This document shows, piece after piece, positions 26,238 to 35,405 of a stretch of 64,000 nucleotides of DNA. Under the pieces are notes generated by a model. That model was not told the origin of the DNA, searched no databases, and saw only the letters and a list, made by a program, of their open reading frames with translations. Positions within the stretch are counted from its first letter, which is position 1. Each line of letters starts with the position of its first letter. The stretch comes from DASYXT01 sp035934555 (GTDB lineage: Bacteria; Verrucomicrobiota; Verrucomicrobiia; Limisphaerales; UBA8199), in NCBI GenBank assembly GCA_035934555.1, contig DASYXT010000127.1:1-64000 (forward strand), written 5' to 3'. The translations under genes and the position numbers were made by a program.

Positions 26238-27476
26238 ATGAACACCCCAGCCCCCCCCTCGACACCTGGCTCTTCCATTACCCGCCGCCGGTTTCTGGCC
26301 GGGACCGGCGCTTCCCTGGCCGCGTTCACCGTCGTTAGCCCACGACTGGTGACAGGGACGGAAGCCAACGCTAGAATTGACTTTGGCCTGATCGGCTGCG
26401 GCGGCCGCGGCCGATGGATCGCTGATCTGTTCCAAAAGCATGGCGGTTACAATGTCGTCGCGCTGGCGGATTATTTTCCCGACCGGGTGAATAGCGCCGG
26501 CGACCAATTCAAAGTCCCCGCAGCGATGCGCTTTACGGGGCTTTCGGCTTACGAGAAACTGCTGGACCAAAAGCTGGATGCGGTAGCGATCGAAACGCCA
26601 CCTTACTTTCATCCGGGACACGCGGCAGCGGCGGTTGAGGCCGGCAAACACGTTTACTTGGCCAAACCGATCGCGGTCGATGTCCCCGGCTGCCTGACCG
26701 TTCAGGAAAGCGGCCGCAAAGCCACCGCCCGGAAGCTCTGTTTCCTGGTCGATTTCCAGACCCGCGCCAACAAGCTTTACCAGGAGTCCATCCAGCGCAT
26801 CCACGCCGGGGAGCTGGGCAAGGTAGTGTCGGTCGAGGCCAACTATCAATGCGGCGCCACCTGGGATGCAATGGACAAGCTGCTGCGCTCGGCGCCCACT
26901 GATCCCGAGACACGGTTGCGCGCCTGGGGCGTAGATCGCTTGCTTTCCGGCGACATCATCACCGAACAAAATATTCACGCGCTGGACGTTGCCTGCTGGA
27001 TGCTCGACGCCCAACCGCTGCGCGCTTACGGCACCGGCGGGCGCGCGCGGGAGTTTCTCGGGAGCTGCTGGGACCATTTCGCCGTCATTTTCTGGTTCCC
27101 CAACGACATCGTCGTCAGCTTCAACTCGCACCAATCTGGCTTTGGTTACGACGATATCCTATGCCGTCTTTACGGGCTGAACGGCACGGTCGATACTCAC
27201 TATTTCGGCAAGGTGACCGTGCAAGCGACTGATTTCCACAGCTCAGGTGACGTTGGCAATCTCTACACCGATGGTGTGGTGGCGAACATTGCTACTTTTC
27301 ACGAGAACATTACCAAAGGCGACTGCGGCAACCCGACCGTCCCGGCGAGCGTCCGCAGCAATCTGACCACCATCCTCGGCCGAATGGCAGCCTATAAGGG
27401 CGAGCCCGTAACCTGGAACGAAATGCTGCAAGCCAACGAGCGATTTACGCCGGACCTCGTCGGCCTAAAGAGCTAA
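26238..27476 (+). CDS. Tat-exported Gfo/Idh/MocA family oxidoreductase
   Basis: A 412-residue NAD(P)-dependent dehydrogenase-like protein. The twin-arginine signal ITRRRFLAGTGASLAAF directs export. The Rossmann motif follows (FGLIGCGGRGRW). The usual EKP motif reads AKPIAVDVPG, with Ala for the usual Glu, as in some family members. DQ-type substrate residues lie around EQNIHALDVACWML. Sugar-acid or inositol-type substrates are typical. No partner genes are adjacent except the pseudopilin upstream. Confidence 0.88.
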   Translation: MNTPAPPSTPGSSITRRRFLAGTGASLAAFTVVSPRLVTGTEANARIDFGLIGCGGRGRWIADLFQKHGGYNVVALADYFPDRVNSAGDQFKVPAAMRFTGLSAYEKLLDQKLDAVAIETPPYFHPGHAAAAVEAGKHVYLAKPIAVDVPGCLTVQESGRKATARKLCFLVDFQTRANKLYQESIQRIHAGELGKVVSVEANYQCGATWDAMDKLLRSAPTDPETRLRAWGVDRLLSGDIITEQNIHALDVACWMLDAQPLRAYGTGGRAREFLGSCWDHFAVIFWFPNDIVVSFNSHQSGFGYDDILCRLYGLNGTVDTHYFGKVTVQATDFHSSGDVGNLYTDGVVANIATFHENITKGDCGNPTVPASVRSNLTTILGRMAAYKGEPVTWNEMLQANERFTPDLVGLKS

Positions 27477-27655
27477 CGGCTCGTCATTATTTTCCCACGC
27501 TGCGCAATTCTGCTCATCGGATTGCACTGATTTCACCGCGCAGGCTCGCAACGCATGCTGGATCTGTGTTGCCGGGAGGCTGGCCCATTCCATGCTAACT
27601 GTTCGGTATCGGTATGAGCCACTCCAGAGCCGGCAGCTTAAGACGAAAGGACCCG

Positions 27656-28720
27656 ATGCGCATCGGGTTCCTTCCGGTCAGCGACTGCGCCCCCGTGGTG
27701 TATGCGCAGGAAGCCGGCTTATTCGATAACTATGGCCTGGATGTCGAACTCCACCGCGAAGAACGCTGGGGGACGATGGCGCAGAAAATCATCGAAGGCG
27801 ACTTGGATGCCGCTCACGCCGCCGCGACGCTGCCGTTCCTGGCCAACCTGGGTTTGGAATCCGACCCTTGCGCGTGCGTCAGCGGGCTGGTGCTGAGTCT
27901 GCAAGGAAACGCGGTGGTGCTTTCGCGCAAACTCTGGGAACAGGGCGTAGGGGATCCGGAAACCTTGCGCGACCGCATCTATCAAACCTGGGGCAAGCAC
28001 ACTTACACTTTTGCGGTCAGCCTGCGGAATTCATCGCAAGAAATCCTGTTGCGCAAATGGCTGACCTCGGCGGGGATGACTTCGCCGTCGCAACTGCGTG
28101 TGATCGCGCTGCCGGCCAACCAGATGTTCCCCACTTTGAAACTGGGTTATATCGATGGTTACTGCGCGAGCGAACCCTGGCCCGCGATGGCGGTGCAGGC
28201 CGGCCTGGGGGTATGTCTGGCCACGAGCGCCGAACTGGCGCCGTGGCATCCGGAGAAAGTTCTCATGGTTCGCCAAAGTTTCGCCGCGGGCAGCGCGGCC
28301 GAGCACGAACGTCTCCTGGCGGCCTTGCTCGAAGCCTGCACTTTTTGCGATGAGCCCCAAAATGCCGGCTCGCTCAGCCAGATGCTCGCGGCCCGTCATT
28401 ATGTGGATGCGCCCGCCGAATGCATTGCCGCCGGCCTGAGCAGCGCCGATGGCGGGCCGGCCAAATCCAACCAACCCCCGCCCTGCTCGGTGTTTGCGCG
28501 CCACGGCGCCAATGAGCCTGACGACCACAAAGCGCGTTGGCTCACTTCCAACCTCGAGCCCTTGCTGCAAGATTCGGTGTTCCGCTCCGCCGACCTGGAA
28601 CACACGCCTGTGCTCAAGAACATTTTCCGGATGGATGTGTTCGCTCGAGCCAAACAGCTCGCGCCAAACCGCACTCAGCCACCCAACCCGGCATCCGCAG
28701 TGCTCGGCGTGCTGGTCTAA
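27656..28720 (+). CDS. NrtA/CmpA-like nitrate-type binding protein without signal peptide (NasS-like)
   Basis: About 354 residues of the NMT1/NrtA/CmpA periplasmic-binding fold: RIGFLPVSDCAPVVYAQEAG at the N-terminus, LDAAHAAATLPFL, then LPANQMFPTLKLGYIDGYCA and EPWPAMAVQ. It starts directly at the fold with no signal peptide or lipobox, and no ABC permease or ATPase lies nearby. Cytosolic homologues of this kind (NasS) act as nitrate/nitrite sensors that sequester the antiterminator NasT; no nasT-like gene is in the window. Start chosen at ATG 27656; an ATG at 27614 would add 14 residues. Confidence 0.75.
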   Translation: MRIGFLPVSDCAPVVYAQEAGLFDNYGLDVELHREERWGTMAQKIIEGDLDAAHAAATLPFLANLGLESDPCACVSGLVLSLQGNAVVLSRKLWEQGVGDPETLRDRIYQTWGKHTYTFAVSLRNSSQEILLRKWLTSAGMTSPSQLRVIALPANQMFPTLKLGYIDGYCASEPWPAMAVQAGLGVCLATSAELAPWHPEKVLMVRQSFAAGSAAEHERLLAALLEACTFCDEPQNAGSLSQMLAARHYVDAPAECIAAGLSSADGGPAKSNQPPPCSVFARHGANEPDDHKARWLTSNLEPLLQDSVFRSADLEHTPVLKNIFRMDVFARAKQLAPNRTQPPNPASAVLGVLV

Positions 28721-28980
28721 TCATGCACTCCCGCACGCTCACAATTTCCCGCGCCTCCTCCGAAGCGCGGGCCGGGGCCCGGGCGCCTATGGGGTTCTCG
28801 GCGCCCGGCCCCGGATTTCTTTGAACTGGATGATGAAAGGCCGCCAATAGCGAACAGAATCAGGGAACCAAGGTCGGAAAGGATCGACTCGATGAAGTAA
28901 TCGCCGGCTCCGGTTCTCGCGTTTCATAGCATTGCCTGCCGATTCGATGTCGCGGCACACCGGTCACGGCAACGGAACAC

Positions 28981-29658
28981 TCACCCACAGACGCCGAAGA
29001 CGGGCGTCCGCCGGGATTGATAACTCAAAATCCAATAATATTGCAGGAACTCCACGCGCACGTCTGAAGCCAACCCCGCAACGGCGGCGCGCAATTGTAA
29101 CTCCGTTGGAAAATTCTTGCGCACTTCGTGGGTGCTGCCGTCATCCAACCGCCGAATCTGGTAGGTGTCGCCGTGCTCATCGGTGCGTGAAATTGGCGTG
29201 CTGCTTCCTTCGACATATGCGTTGTCGATGAAGATTACCCGCGCGCCGGAACAAAGCACTCGATGAAAGCCACGCAGAAAGTCGCGAAGCTTGGATTGCG
29301 GAACATGTGACCACCAAAAAGCGGACAGCGCGGCCGTGAACGGTTTTGCCGGTAAAGAGAGCGCGTAGGCGTCCTCTCTCCGGAACGCGACCCTTTCTCC
29401 CAAGACCTTGGCCCGAGCGATCGCCAGCACTTCCTCGTTGATGTCCGTCGCAACTACCGAAGCCGCCGAACGAGCGAGAATCTCCGTCCAATATCCGGTG
29501 CCGCAAGCCAGTTCAAAAACGTCACCGCCGGCAAACCTGTTTTCGACGAACCGCCGCAACTTTTGCAGGTCGGCTTGACGCTCCGGCTTCTTGTAAATGC
29601 GCTCGTACTCACACGCCCGTTCCGCATAGTAACTAACCATGGACGGTTCAATGCTCAT
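28981..29658 (-). CDS. Class I SAM-dependent methyltransferase
   Basis: About 225 residues with the SAM-binding motif I VFELACGTGYWTEIL, motif II ATDINEEVLAIA and RREDAYALSL, ending with a beta-hairpin typical of the fold. The substrate is not predictable. The start at 29658 overlaps the OsmC stop by four bases, implying coupling. It is the second gene of a two-gene minus-strand operon with osmC, so a role in thiol or peroxide detoxification is conceivable. Confidence 0.85.
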   Translation of the reverse strand: MSIEPSMVSYYAERACEYERIYKKPERQADLQKLRRFVENRFAGGDVFELACGTGYWTEILARSAASVVATDINEEVLAIARAKVLGERVAFRREDAYALSLPAKPFTAALSAFWWSHVPQSKLRDFLRGFHRVLCSGARVIFIDNAYVEGSSTPISRTDEHGDTYQIRRLDDGSTHEVRKNFPTELQLRAAVAGLASDVRVEFLQYYWILSYQSRRTPVFGVCG

Positions 29659-30122
29659 ACCGGACTGCTCTTCACGGTCACTTCGGTCTTGATGGAGTTG
29701 GCAATGAAGCACTGTTCGTGCGACTGGTGATGAAGACGCTCTTCCTCTGCCGGCGTGGGTAGCTTGTCGCCGCCGTAGGCGATCTGCGGATTAAGGGTAA
29801 CCGAACCTACCCAAGGCACGCCTCGCTCATTCTTGGCCATGAGACCCACAGCCTCGTCCTTGTAGCTGTCCACTTGGAAACCTTGCCGGGAAGCCAAATA
29901 CAGAAAGGTGAGCATGTGACAGCTTGAAACCGATGCGACGAATGCCTCTTCCGGGTCAATGTGTGCCGGATTTGAGTAGGGCACAGGAACGACAGACGGC
30001 GACGGCGAGGCTGGCAACGTGAGACCACCGTCGAACGTCCAGGTGTGTTCGCGTGAATACTTGCCCTTTAGAAAATCAGGGCTCGTTCGCTTCCAGGTGA
30101 TGATCGCTTTGTGCTCGGACAT
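29655..30122 (-). CDS. OsmC family peroxiredoxin-like protein
   Basis: A 155-residue OsmC/Ohr-fold protein. Two redox cysteines are at Cys68 (VSSCHMLTFLYLA) and Cys138 (HEQCFIANSI), spaced as in the family. Proteins of this family reduce organic or fatty-acid hydroperoxides with lipoyl or low-molecular-weight thiols as donors. First gene of the pair with the overlapping methyltransferase gene. Confidence 0.92.
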   Translation of the reverse strand: MSEHKAIITWKRTSPDFLKGKYSREHTWTFDGGLTLPASPSPSVVPVPYSNPAHIDPEEAFVASVSSCHMLTFLYLASRQGFQVDSYKDEAVGLMAKNERGVPWVGSVTLNPQIAYGGDKLPTPAEEERLHHQSHEQCFIANSIKTEVTVKSSPV

Positions 30123-30631
30123 GACAACTCCCGTTTAGTGTGAATAACAGAAGGCTGTGCTAATCGCAGCCTGCTAGCCGATCTGGTAAACAACGAATAG
30201 CAACCAGCGCGGCGACCACAAAGCCCATGACTAATTTGCGCTTCATAAAACGGGCCATACCGAATGCAAAAACTCACTGGCGCCGTGCCGGTGGCGGCCA
30301 AAACGGCAATGGATTGCCGTCCCGATATCCGGCCGTGTCCCCACTTGGCAGGCTCAGTGAATCTACACATGCGCTAATTCAAGAAGTTCTCCGATAACCG
30401 GGTGAGAGCGCCAGCTAAAACTTCGAATCTTCGTGCTGGATTCCGCTTAGAGCGGGAGCGTCGTAAAGCAGGCGATATTTGAGCCGGAGGTGCGGACGCC
30501 CAAATGGAGCGGCAAATGGTCTAGGGGGGCGATGGCGGCGAACCGAGCGCGTTCCCTTGCGTGACGTATTGGATGGTGATAGACTCAGCATATCGCGTAA
30601 CGATATAAATCGTAAAATTGACTTCCCCTTT
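30123..30631. other. Divergent intergenic region between osmC and cysK
   Basis: About 500 bases with no strong gene. A 28-codon minus-strand frame (30160-30246) encodes a hydrophobic peptide beginning MKRKLVMGFVVAALVAIR that resembles a tiny membrane protein, but it lacks a good ribosome site and is only a possibility. The cysK-proximal end carries the palindrome annotated at 30590-30606. Confidence 0.4.
30590..30606. promoter_or_regulatory. 17-bp perfect palindrome upstream of cysK
   Basis: ATATCG-CGTAA-CGATAT is a perfect dyad 26 bases before the cysK start, and an overlapping second dyad CGAT-ATAA-ATCG extends to 30612. Position and symmetry suggest the operator of a dimeric repressor of sulfur metabolism or a redox regulator. 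The regulator is not identified. Confidence 0.5.
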
Positions 30632-31615
30632 ATGGCACACATCTTCAAAAACATCGTAGATACAATCGGGCGCACGCCCCTCGTTCGCCTCAATCGGGTG
30701 GTGGAGGGCGCTGAGGCAACGGTGCTGTTGAAGTGCGAGTTCTTCAATCCGTTAGGGAGTGTTAAGGACCGCATCGGCATGGCGATGATTGAGGCTGCGG
30801 AGCAGCAGGGAATCCTCAACAAAAACTCCGTTATCATTGAGGCCACCAGCGGCAACACGGGTATTGCCCTGGCGTTTGTGGCCGCGGCCAAAGGTTACCA
30901 ACTCATCCTCACCATGCCCGATACGATGTCAATGGAGCGGCGCACGCTGTTGGCCATGTTGGGGGCCAAACTGGTGCTGACCCCCGGCGCCGAAGGCATG
31001 AAGGGCGCGATAGCCAAAGCCGAGCAATTGGCCAAGGAGACCCCGCACTCCTGGATCCCGCAACAATTCGAGAACTCCGCCAATCCAGGCATTCATGCGC
31101 AAACGACCGCAGAGGAAATCTGGACTGATACTGACGGCAAAGTGGACATTTTGGTTTCCGGTGTCGGAACCGGCGGCACCATCACGGGTTGTGTCGAGAC
31201 GATTAAGCCTCGAAAACCGAGCTTCCAAGCCATCGCTGTGGAGCCGAAAGATTCGCCCGTCATATCCCAAACCCTGGCGGGACAAGCTCTCAAACCGGGA
31301 CCGCATAAGATTCAGGGCCTGGGCGGTGGTTTCATTCCGAAAAACCTGCATCTGAAGGACTCCAAAGGGCATCCCCAGATTCTCGAATGCATCCAGGTGA
31401 CGAACGACGACGCTTTTGCCATGGCACGCCGGCTCGCCAGGGAAGAAGGCATTCTGGCAGGCATTTCCTCGGGCGCAAATGTTTGGGCCGCGGTGCAATT
31501 AGCCAGGCGTCCCGAGAACAAAGGCAAGCTGATCGTGACGGTCGCCTGTTCTACCGGCGAGCGCTATTTGAGCACGCCCTTGGCGGCTCAGGCGCGGACG
31601 GAAGTTGGCGGCTGA
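30632..31615 (+). CDS. cysK: Cysteine synthase A (O-acetylserine sulfhydrylase)
   Basis: A PLP enzyme of 327 residues forming L-cysteine from O-acetylserine and sulfide. The PLP lysine is Lys45 in NPLGSVKDR; the substrate loop TSGNTGIAL, the phosphate-binding glycine loop SGVGTGGTITG and the C-terminal SSGANVWAA segment are all intact. Length matches CysK rather than CysM or CBS. Start at ATG 30632, just after a palindromic operator candidate; the upstream open frame has no homology. Confidence 0.95.
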   Translation: MAHIFKNIVDTIGRTPLVRLNRVVEGAEATVLLKCEFFNPLGSVKDRIGMAMIEAAEQQGILNKNSVIIEATSGNTGIALAFVAAAKGYQLILTMPDTMSMERRTLLAMLGAKLVLTPGAEGMKGAIAKAEQLAKETPHSWIPQQFENSANPGIHAQTTAEEIWTDTDGKVDILVSGVGTGGTITGCVETIKPRKPSFQAIAVEPKDSPVISQTLAGQALKPGPHKIQGLGGGFIPKNLHLKDSKGHPQILECIQVTNDDAFAMARRLAREEGILAGISSGANVWAAVQLARRPENKGKLIVTVACSTGERYLSTPLAAQARTEVGG

Positions 31616-31629
31616 TCAGAGCTTTTGCC

Positions 31630-31663
31630 CTCTCCGGCGGAAAGTGCCATTGCGGCCGGAGAG
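31630..31663. terminator. Hairpin in the cysK convergent gap
   Basis: CTCTCCGGC (31630-31638) pairs perfectly with GCCGGAGAG (31655-31663). It lies just after the cysK stop and before the convergent gene's 3' end, the right place for a bidirectional terminator, but there is no T-run. Confidence 0.35.
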
Positions 31664-31733
31664 GAATTGACTGCACAGCAAGGTTTCCCTTGGGCCAGGT
31701 GGCTCAAGGGCTGGATAGGCTTTGTTATGTCAT

Positions 31734-32579
31734 TTACCGCACCCGATAAAAACCGGAAGCGGCGGTCGAACTAACCGGATCGAAAAGCTCGAACGCGCCA
31801 GTCGCGTCGGAGGTCAGATTCGTGTACCCCATTTGCCACGAACCGGCCGGATTCTCGGCACGGTCAATGGTGAAGAGATGATCGCTGGTGCCCGCGAACC
31901 GAACGTGGAAGATTCCGTTGGTTAGCTGAGAACTCACAACCCTGGCGACGGCCTTAGGCGAAGCCGAATCCGGAGTGTTCACATAGGTTCGAAACAAAAA
32001 ATCCGCAGTGCGACCGCCGGGATCCGGATAAGGAGTCCACGCGTATCCCGCATGTGCTTTGACAAAAGCCTGTCCGCCGGCGTACGTGGCATCTGAGCCG
32101 GCTTGCAGGTACCAGCCAACACCCGCGCCAGAAAGGGTCAGCGCGAAAACCTGACCTGGCGCAACCAGCACGCCATTTGGAAAATCAACATGCGTAAATT
32201 GGCCATTCGGATTGGGCACGAGATTGGAGGCAGGAACGGTCCAGGTGGCGAGGACGGTAGCCGTCGGCACACCCCCTGAAAAAGTGCGAATCTGCACGGT
32301 CATATCGCTGACCGCCGGAGGGTTGCCGCCAAACCAGGACGTGCCATCGAACGCCAGGATGTCGGCGCCGGTCAACTTCCCTGCGACGCCTGCGGTGAAG
32401 GATTGCGCCAAGAGGGTGTCGCCCGTTAGCGACGTAACCGTCGCCGACGAATACGGCGGATTGGTAAAGGATTGATCGACTGCCTGAGCCGCCCACGCGG
32501 GCTGACAAAATGCCGCCATGATCATTGAACCGAGCACGAGTGCAATCGAGGGAGAGAGAGAGCCGTTCAGAATCTTCAT
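31734..32579 (-). CDS. Secreted beta-sandwich protein of unknown function
   Basis: 281 residues: signal peptide (SIALVLGSMIMAAFCQPAWA), then a domain of about 170 residues with the QSFTAGVAGKLTGADILAF and PPAVSDMTVQIRTFSGGVP strands seen in secreted choice-of-anchor-type proteins. It ends with a domain closing in SSTAASGFYRVR, a pattern repeated in many verrucomicrobial exported proteins (the DHLFTIDRAENPAGSW strand). No catalytic motif is visible. Confidence 0.65.
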   Translation of the reverse strand: MKILNGSLSPSIALVLGSMIMAAFCQPAWAAQAVDQSFTNPPYSSATVTSLTGDTLLAQSFTAGVAGKLTGADILAFDGTSWFGGNPPAVSDMTVQIRTFSGGVPTATVLATWTVPASNLVPNPNGQFTHVDFPNGVLVAPGQVFALTLSGAGVGWYLQAGSDATYAGGQAFVKAHAGYAWTPYPDPGGRTADFLFRTYVNTPDSASPKAVARVVSSQLTNGIFHVRFAGTSDHLFTIDRAENPAGSWQMGYTNLTSDATGAFELFDPVSSTAASGFYRVR

Positions 32580-32782
32580 ATCACTTAGTCGTTCGGCACG
32601 ACCGCGCCTCCCTTTTTTCCCATGCGATACCCAGGGAATGATCGCTACGGCCGAATGCCGCTCTGATTACACTCTCAACACTGCCTTGCCGGTATCAGGT
32701 GAACTCCTCTCAAAGCCCCAGCGGTAACCCCATAATGGTGCCGTTCGAGCGTGGTTGCGAAGCGGCTGCGGGTTCCTATCTC

Positions 32783-34945
32783 TTAATTGCCGTCCAGACC
32801 GAGTTCGTGAGCGAAAAAGAGAAGCGCATCGGCGGTGTTGCCGACCCTCTGGCTGAAAGAAGCGATGACGCCGTGTCCTTCGTTCATTCGGGTTAGCAGA
32901 AGGACGGGCCGACCGGAAGAGGTCGCAGCCTGAAGGGCGGCGGCAAACTTGCGGGACTGCCAGGGAGCAACACGCGGATCGTTCACGCCGGTGACGAGCA
33001 GGACAGCGGGATAGGCAACGCCCGGTCTGACGTGCTGCAAAGGAGAGTAGGCGTAGAGCCATTGGAAATCGGGTTCTTTCGTAACGGTTCCATACTCGCT
33101 GATGTTGTAGCGGCCATTGGGCCAGAGTTCGGCGCGGAGCATGTCGTAGATGCCGACAAAGCTTACCACGGCGCGAAATTCGTCCGGGTGCTGAGTGAGT
33201 TCGGCGCCCATAAGGAGGCCGCCATTGGAGCCGCCGAGGATGCCCAGATGGGTGGGGTCGGTCCAATGCTCTTGAACCAAGGCCTGGGCTGCGGCAAAGA
33301 AATCGTCGAAATCATTCTGCTTATGGTCGAGCATGCCGTCCTCGTGCCAGCCCTCGCCGTAGGCGCTGCCGCCGCGGATGTTAGCCAGGGCGTACACGCC
33401 GCCTCGCTCGAGCCACGCCAGGTAAGGGCCCATGAAATGCGGCGGCATGACAATGCCATAACCGCCATATCCGTAAAGGATCACCGGACGCCTGCCATCC
33501 TGTTTACTCCCGGCCATGGCGACGACGGTGACGGGAATGCGTGTGCCGTCCTTGGAAAGCGCCGTCAGCCGGTAGGTCTGCAGGCGCGAGTAGTCAGCCG
33601 CGGGCTTGACCGCGAAAATGGTTCTGAGTGTGCCATGTCGGGTATCGTATTGGTCCCAGCGGTTGGGAAATTTCCAACCTGAATACGAAATAAGCGCAAG
33701 GGGTGATTGGGTGGACGCGGCGATTGTGCCGATCCCAATACCGTCCCCCAGCGGAACATGGCGCAGGAAGGTACCTTGGGCATTGTACTGGTCGAGCCGC
33801 CAGTCTGGTCCTGCCACCCACACAATGAGGAAGCCGCCTTTGACGGCATAAACGGCATGCATTGCATCCCTGCCCTGTGGCAGCAACTGAGCGATCGAGC
33901 CCCCAGGTTCAACGGCCAGGAGTTTGCCCCGCGGCGCATCCTGATATGATATTACCAGTAACCGATCCCCCAACCAGGATGCAGCGCCGCCTTGGGTCAC
34001 ATCCCCTTCCCCGGGGCGCAAGTTAGCGTCGGTGCCAAGCACTTGCCGCCAGGCGCCGGGGGTGCGCAGATACAGCGAGGCGGGATTGCCATCGCCGAAA
34101 TGCACCATCATCGCCGTGTGCCGCCCCTTGCTGGAAACGGTGAAGGAGTATTCCGCGACCGGAGAGAGGTCCTTGCCGAAGGAGATTGTGTCAGCACTGG
34201 AGGGGGTGCCAAGCTGATGATGAAAGAGCGCGGCGTAAAACTGCTCGTCGGTGCTTGGCACTGTTCCGGGCAAGGGCAGACGGACGTAAACAAAGCCCTT
34301 GCCGTCGGTGTCCCAAGCCACGCCCTGGGGCGTGGTGCCACCGCCGGCGTACGGGAGTGTATCGGAGAGGCGCCGGCCGGTTGCGACCTCAACCACGCGG
34401 AGCGTGGTCGCCTCGCTCCCGCCCTCGGCCGTACCGACGGTAACCAACCGCCCATCCGGCGAAGGCCAGTATCCGGTGATGGCGACACCGGGCGTCTGGT
34501 TCGGATCGACGAGGAGCTTCATCTGCCCCTTGGGCCAGCTTTGGGCGACGAGCACCGATTGGGCCTGTGGGGGAGTCTGTTGCAGGAAGAACAGCCGACC
34601 GCCAACCAATTCCGGCTGCGAACGCTGTGCGGAGGTTAGTGACAGCGCCTGCACCCGTTTGGCGAGCGCCGCGCCCTGGGGAAAGCTGGAGAGGACCCGC
34701 TCAGTGTATGCATTCTGAACTTGGATCCACTGCTTGACGCCGGGAGCATCGGCGGACTCCAGCCAACGGTACGGGTCCGGTACCTTCACCCGCCAGTAGG
34801 TTTCGACGGTGTCGTCCTTGCTGGTCGCGGGTGGTTGGTTTGGCGGAGCCGCAGGCGGCTCGGCCGCGGCGATAATCCCGCATGCAACTCCTGAAATCGC
34901 AAGCAGCATCCCAAGCTTGCTCATTTGCCAAGGCCTGTATGACAT
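32783..34945 (-). CDS. Prolyl oligopeptidase family serine peptidase (S9A)
   Basis: 720 residues. A signal peptide is followed by a seven-bladed beta-propeller (about 80-470) and an alpha/beta-hydrolase domain. The catalytic Ser lies in GGSNGGLLMG (about residue 570), the Asp in TGVNDPRV and the His in NEGHGVIAS. YGYGGYGIVMPPHFMG is the S9A hydrolase entry motif. Cleaves after proline in short peptides; the export signal predicts periplasmic peptide scavenging. Confidence 0.92.
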   Translation of the reverse strand: MSYRPWQMSKLGMLLAISGVACGIIAAAEPPAAPPNQPPATSKDDTVETYWRVKVPDPYRWLESADAPGVKQWIQVQNAYTERVLSSFPQGAALAKRVQALSLTSAQRSQPELVGGRLFFLQQTPPQAQSVLVAQSWPKGQMKLLVDPNQTPGVAITGYWPSPDGRLVTVGTAEGGSEATTLRVVEVATGRRLSDTLPYAGGGTTPQGVAWDTDGKGFVYVRLPLPGTVPSTDEQFYAALFHHQLGTPSSADTISFGKDLSPVAEYSFTVSSKGRHTAMMVHFGDGNPASLYLRTPGAWRQVLGTDANLRPGEGDVTQGGAASWLGDRLLVISYQDAPRGKLLAVEPGGSIAQLLPQGRDAMHAVYAVKGGFLIVWVAGPDWRLDQYNAQGTFLRHVPLGDGIGIGTIAASTQSPLALISYSGWKFPNRWDQYDTRHGTLRTIFAVKPAADYSRLQTYRLTALSKDGTRIPVTVVAMAGSKQDGRRPVILYGYGGYGIVMPPHFMGPYLAWLERGGVYALANIRGGSAYGEGWHEDGMLDHKQNDFDDFFAAAQALVQEHWTDPTHLGILGGSNGGLLMGAELTQHPDEFRAVVSFVGIYDMLRAELWPNGRYNISEYGTVTKEPDFQWLYAYSPLQHVRPGVAYPAVLLVTGVNDPRVAPWQSRKFAAALQAATSSGRPVLLLTRMNEGHGVIASFSQRVGNTADALLFFAHELGLDGN

Positions 34946-35405
34946 AGGTGATGAACGTTAGCGGTGACTAAGATCGCGCTTTTGCCCCGGCCGCCAGTAT
35001 ATGTAGAACTAACCCTCAGGTCCGCGGAACGCAAGTGCCAGCAGGCTCGAACCACGTGACCTTGCCCGGCCTGGGAATCGCATCAGCACGGACCTGGCGA
35101 ATCGGAATGCCAGCTCGACCGCTCAACTGCTTGCGAAAGGTCGTTCGGAGAACTCCGACTGCGAGACGGATGGAGAACGGCGCGAAGGAAAACTCATTCG
35201 ACCACGGGCGAAATCGCGCGCTAAATTGTAATTGACCCGCAGCACCATCCATAAGAAATGTTGGCAGTGAATGTGAATAGCGATTTTGAGTTGTGGCTGC
35301 GGCCCGCGAACATTAGCCACCCGCATCCTCAACAGAACAAGGCCGAATACCGGCTGCCGCGCCGCCCAGAGTGCGCCGGCAGCTTCCTCCGGCTGAGCGC
35401 GGGCA
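34946..35405. other. Divergent intergenic region, nothing recognised
   Basis: 460 bases between the S9 peptidase and the amino-acid ABC genes. Several minus-strand open frames exist but none has homology-like character. It should hold both divergent promoters, yet no clear -35/-10 pair was seen. Confidence 0.35.
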
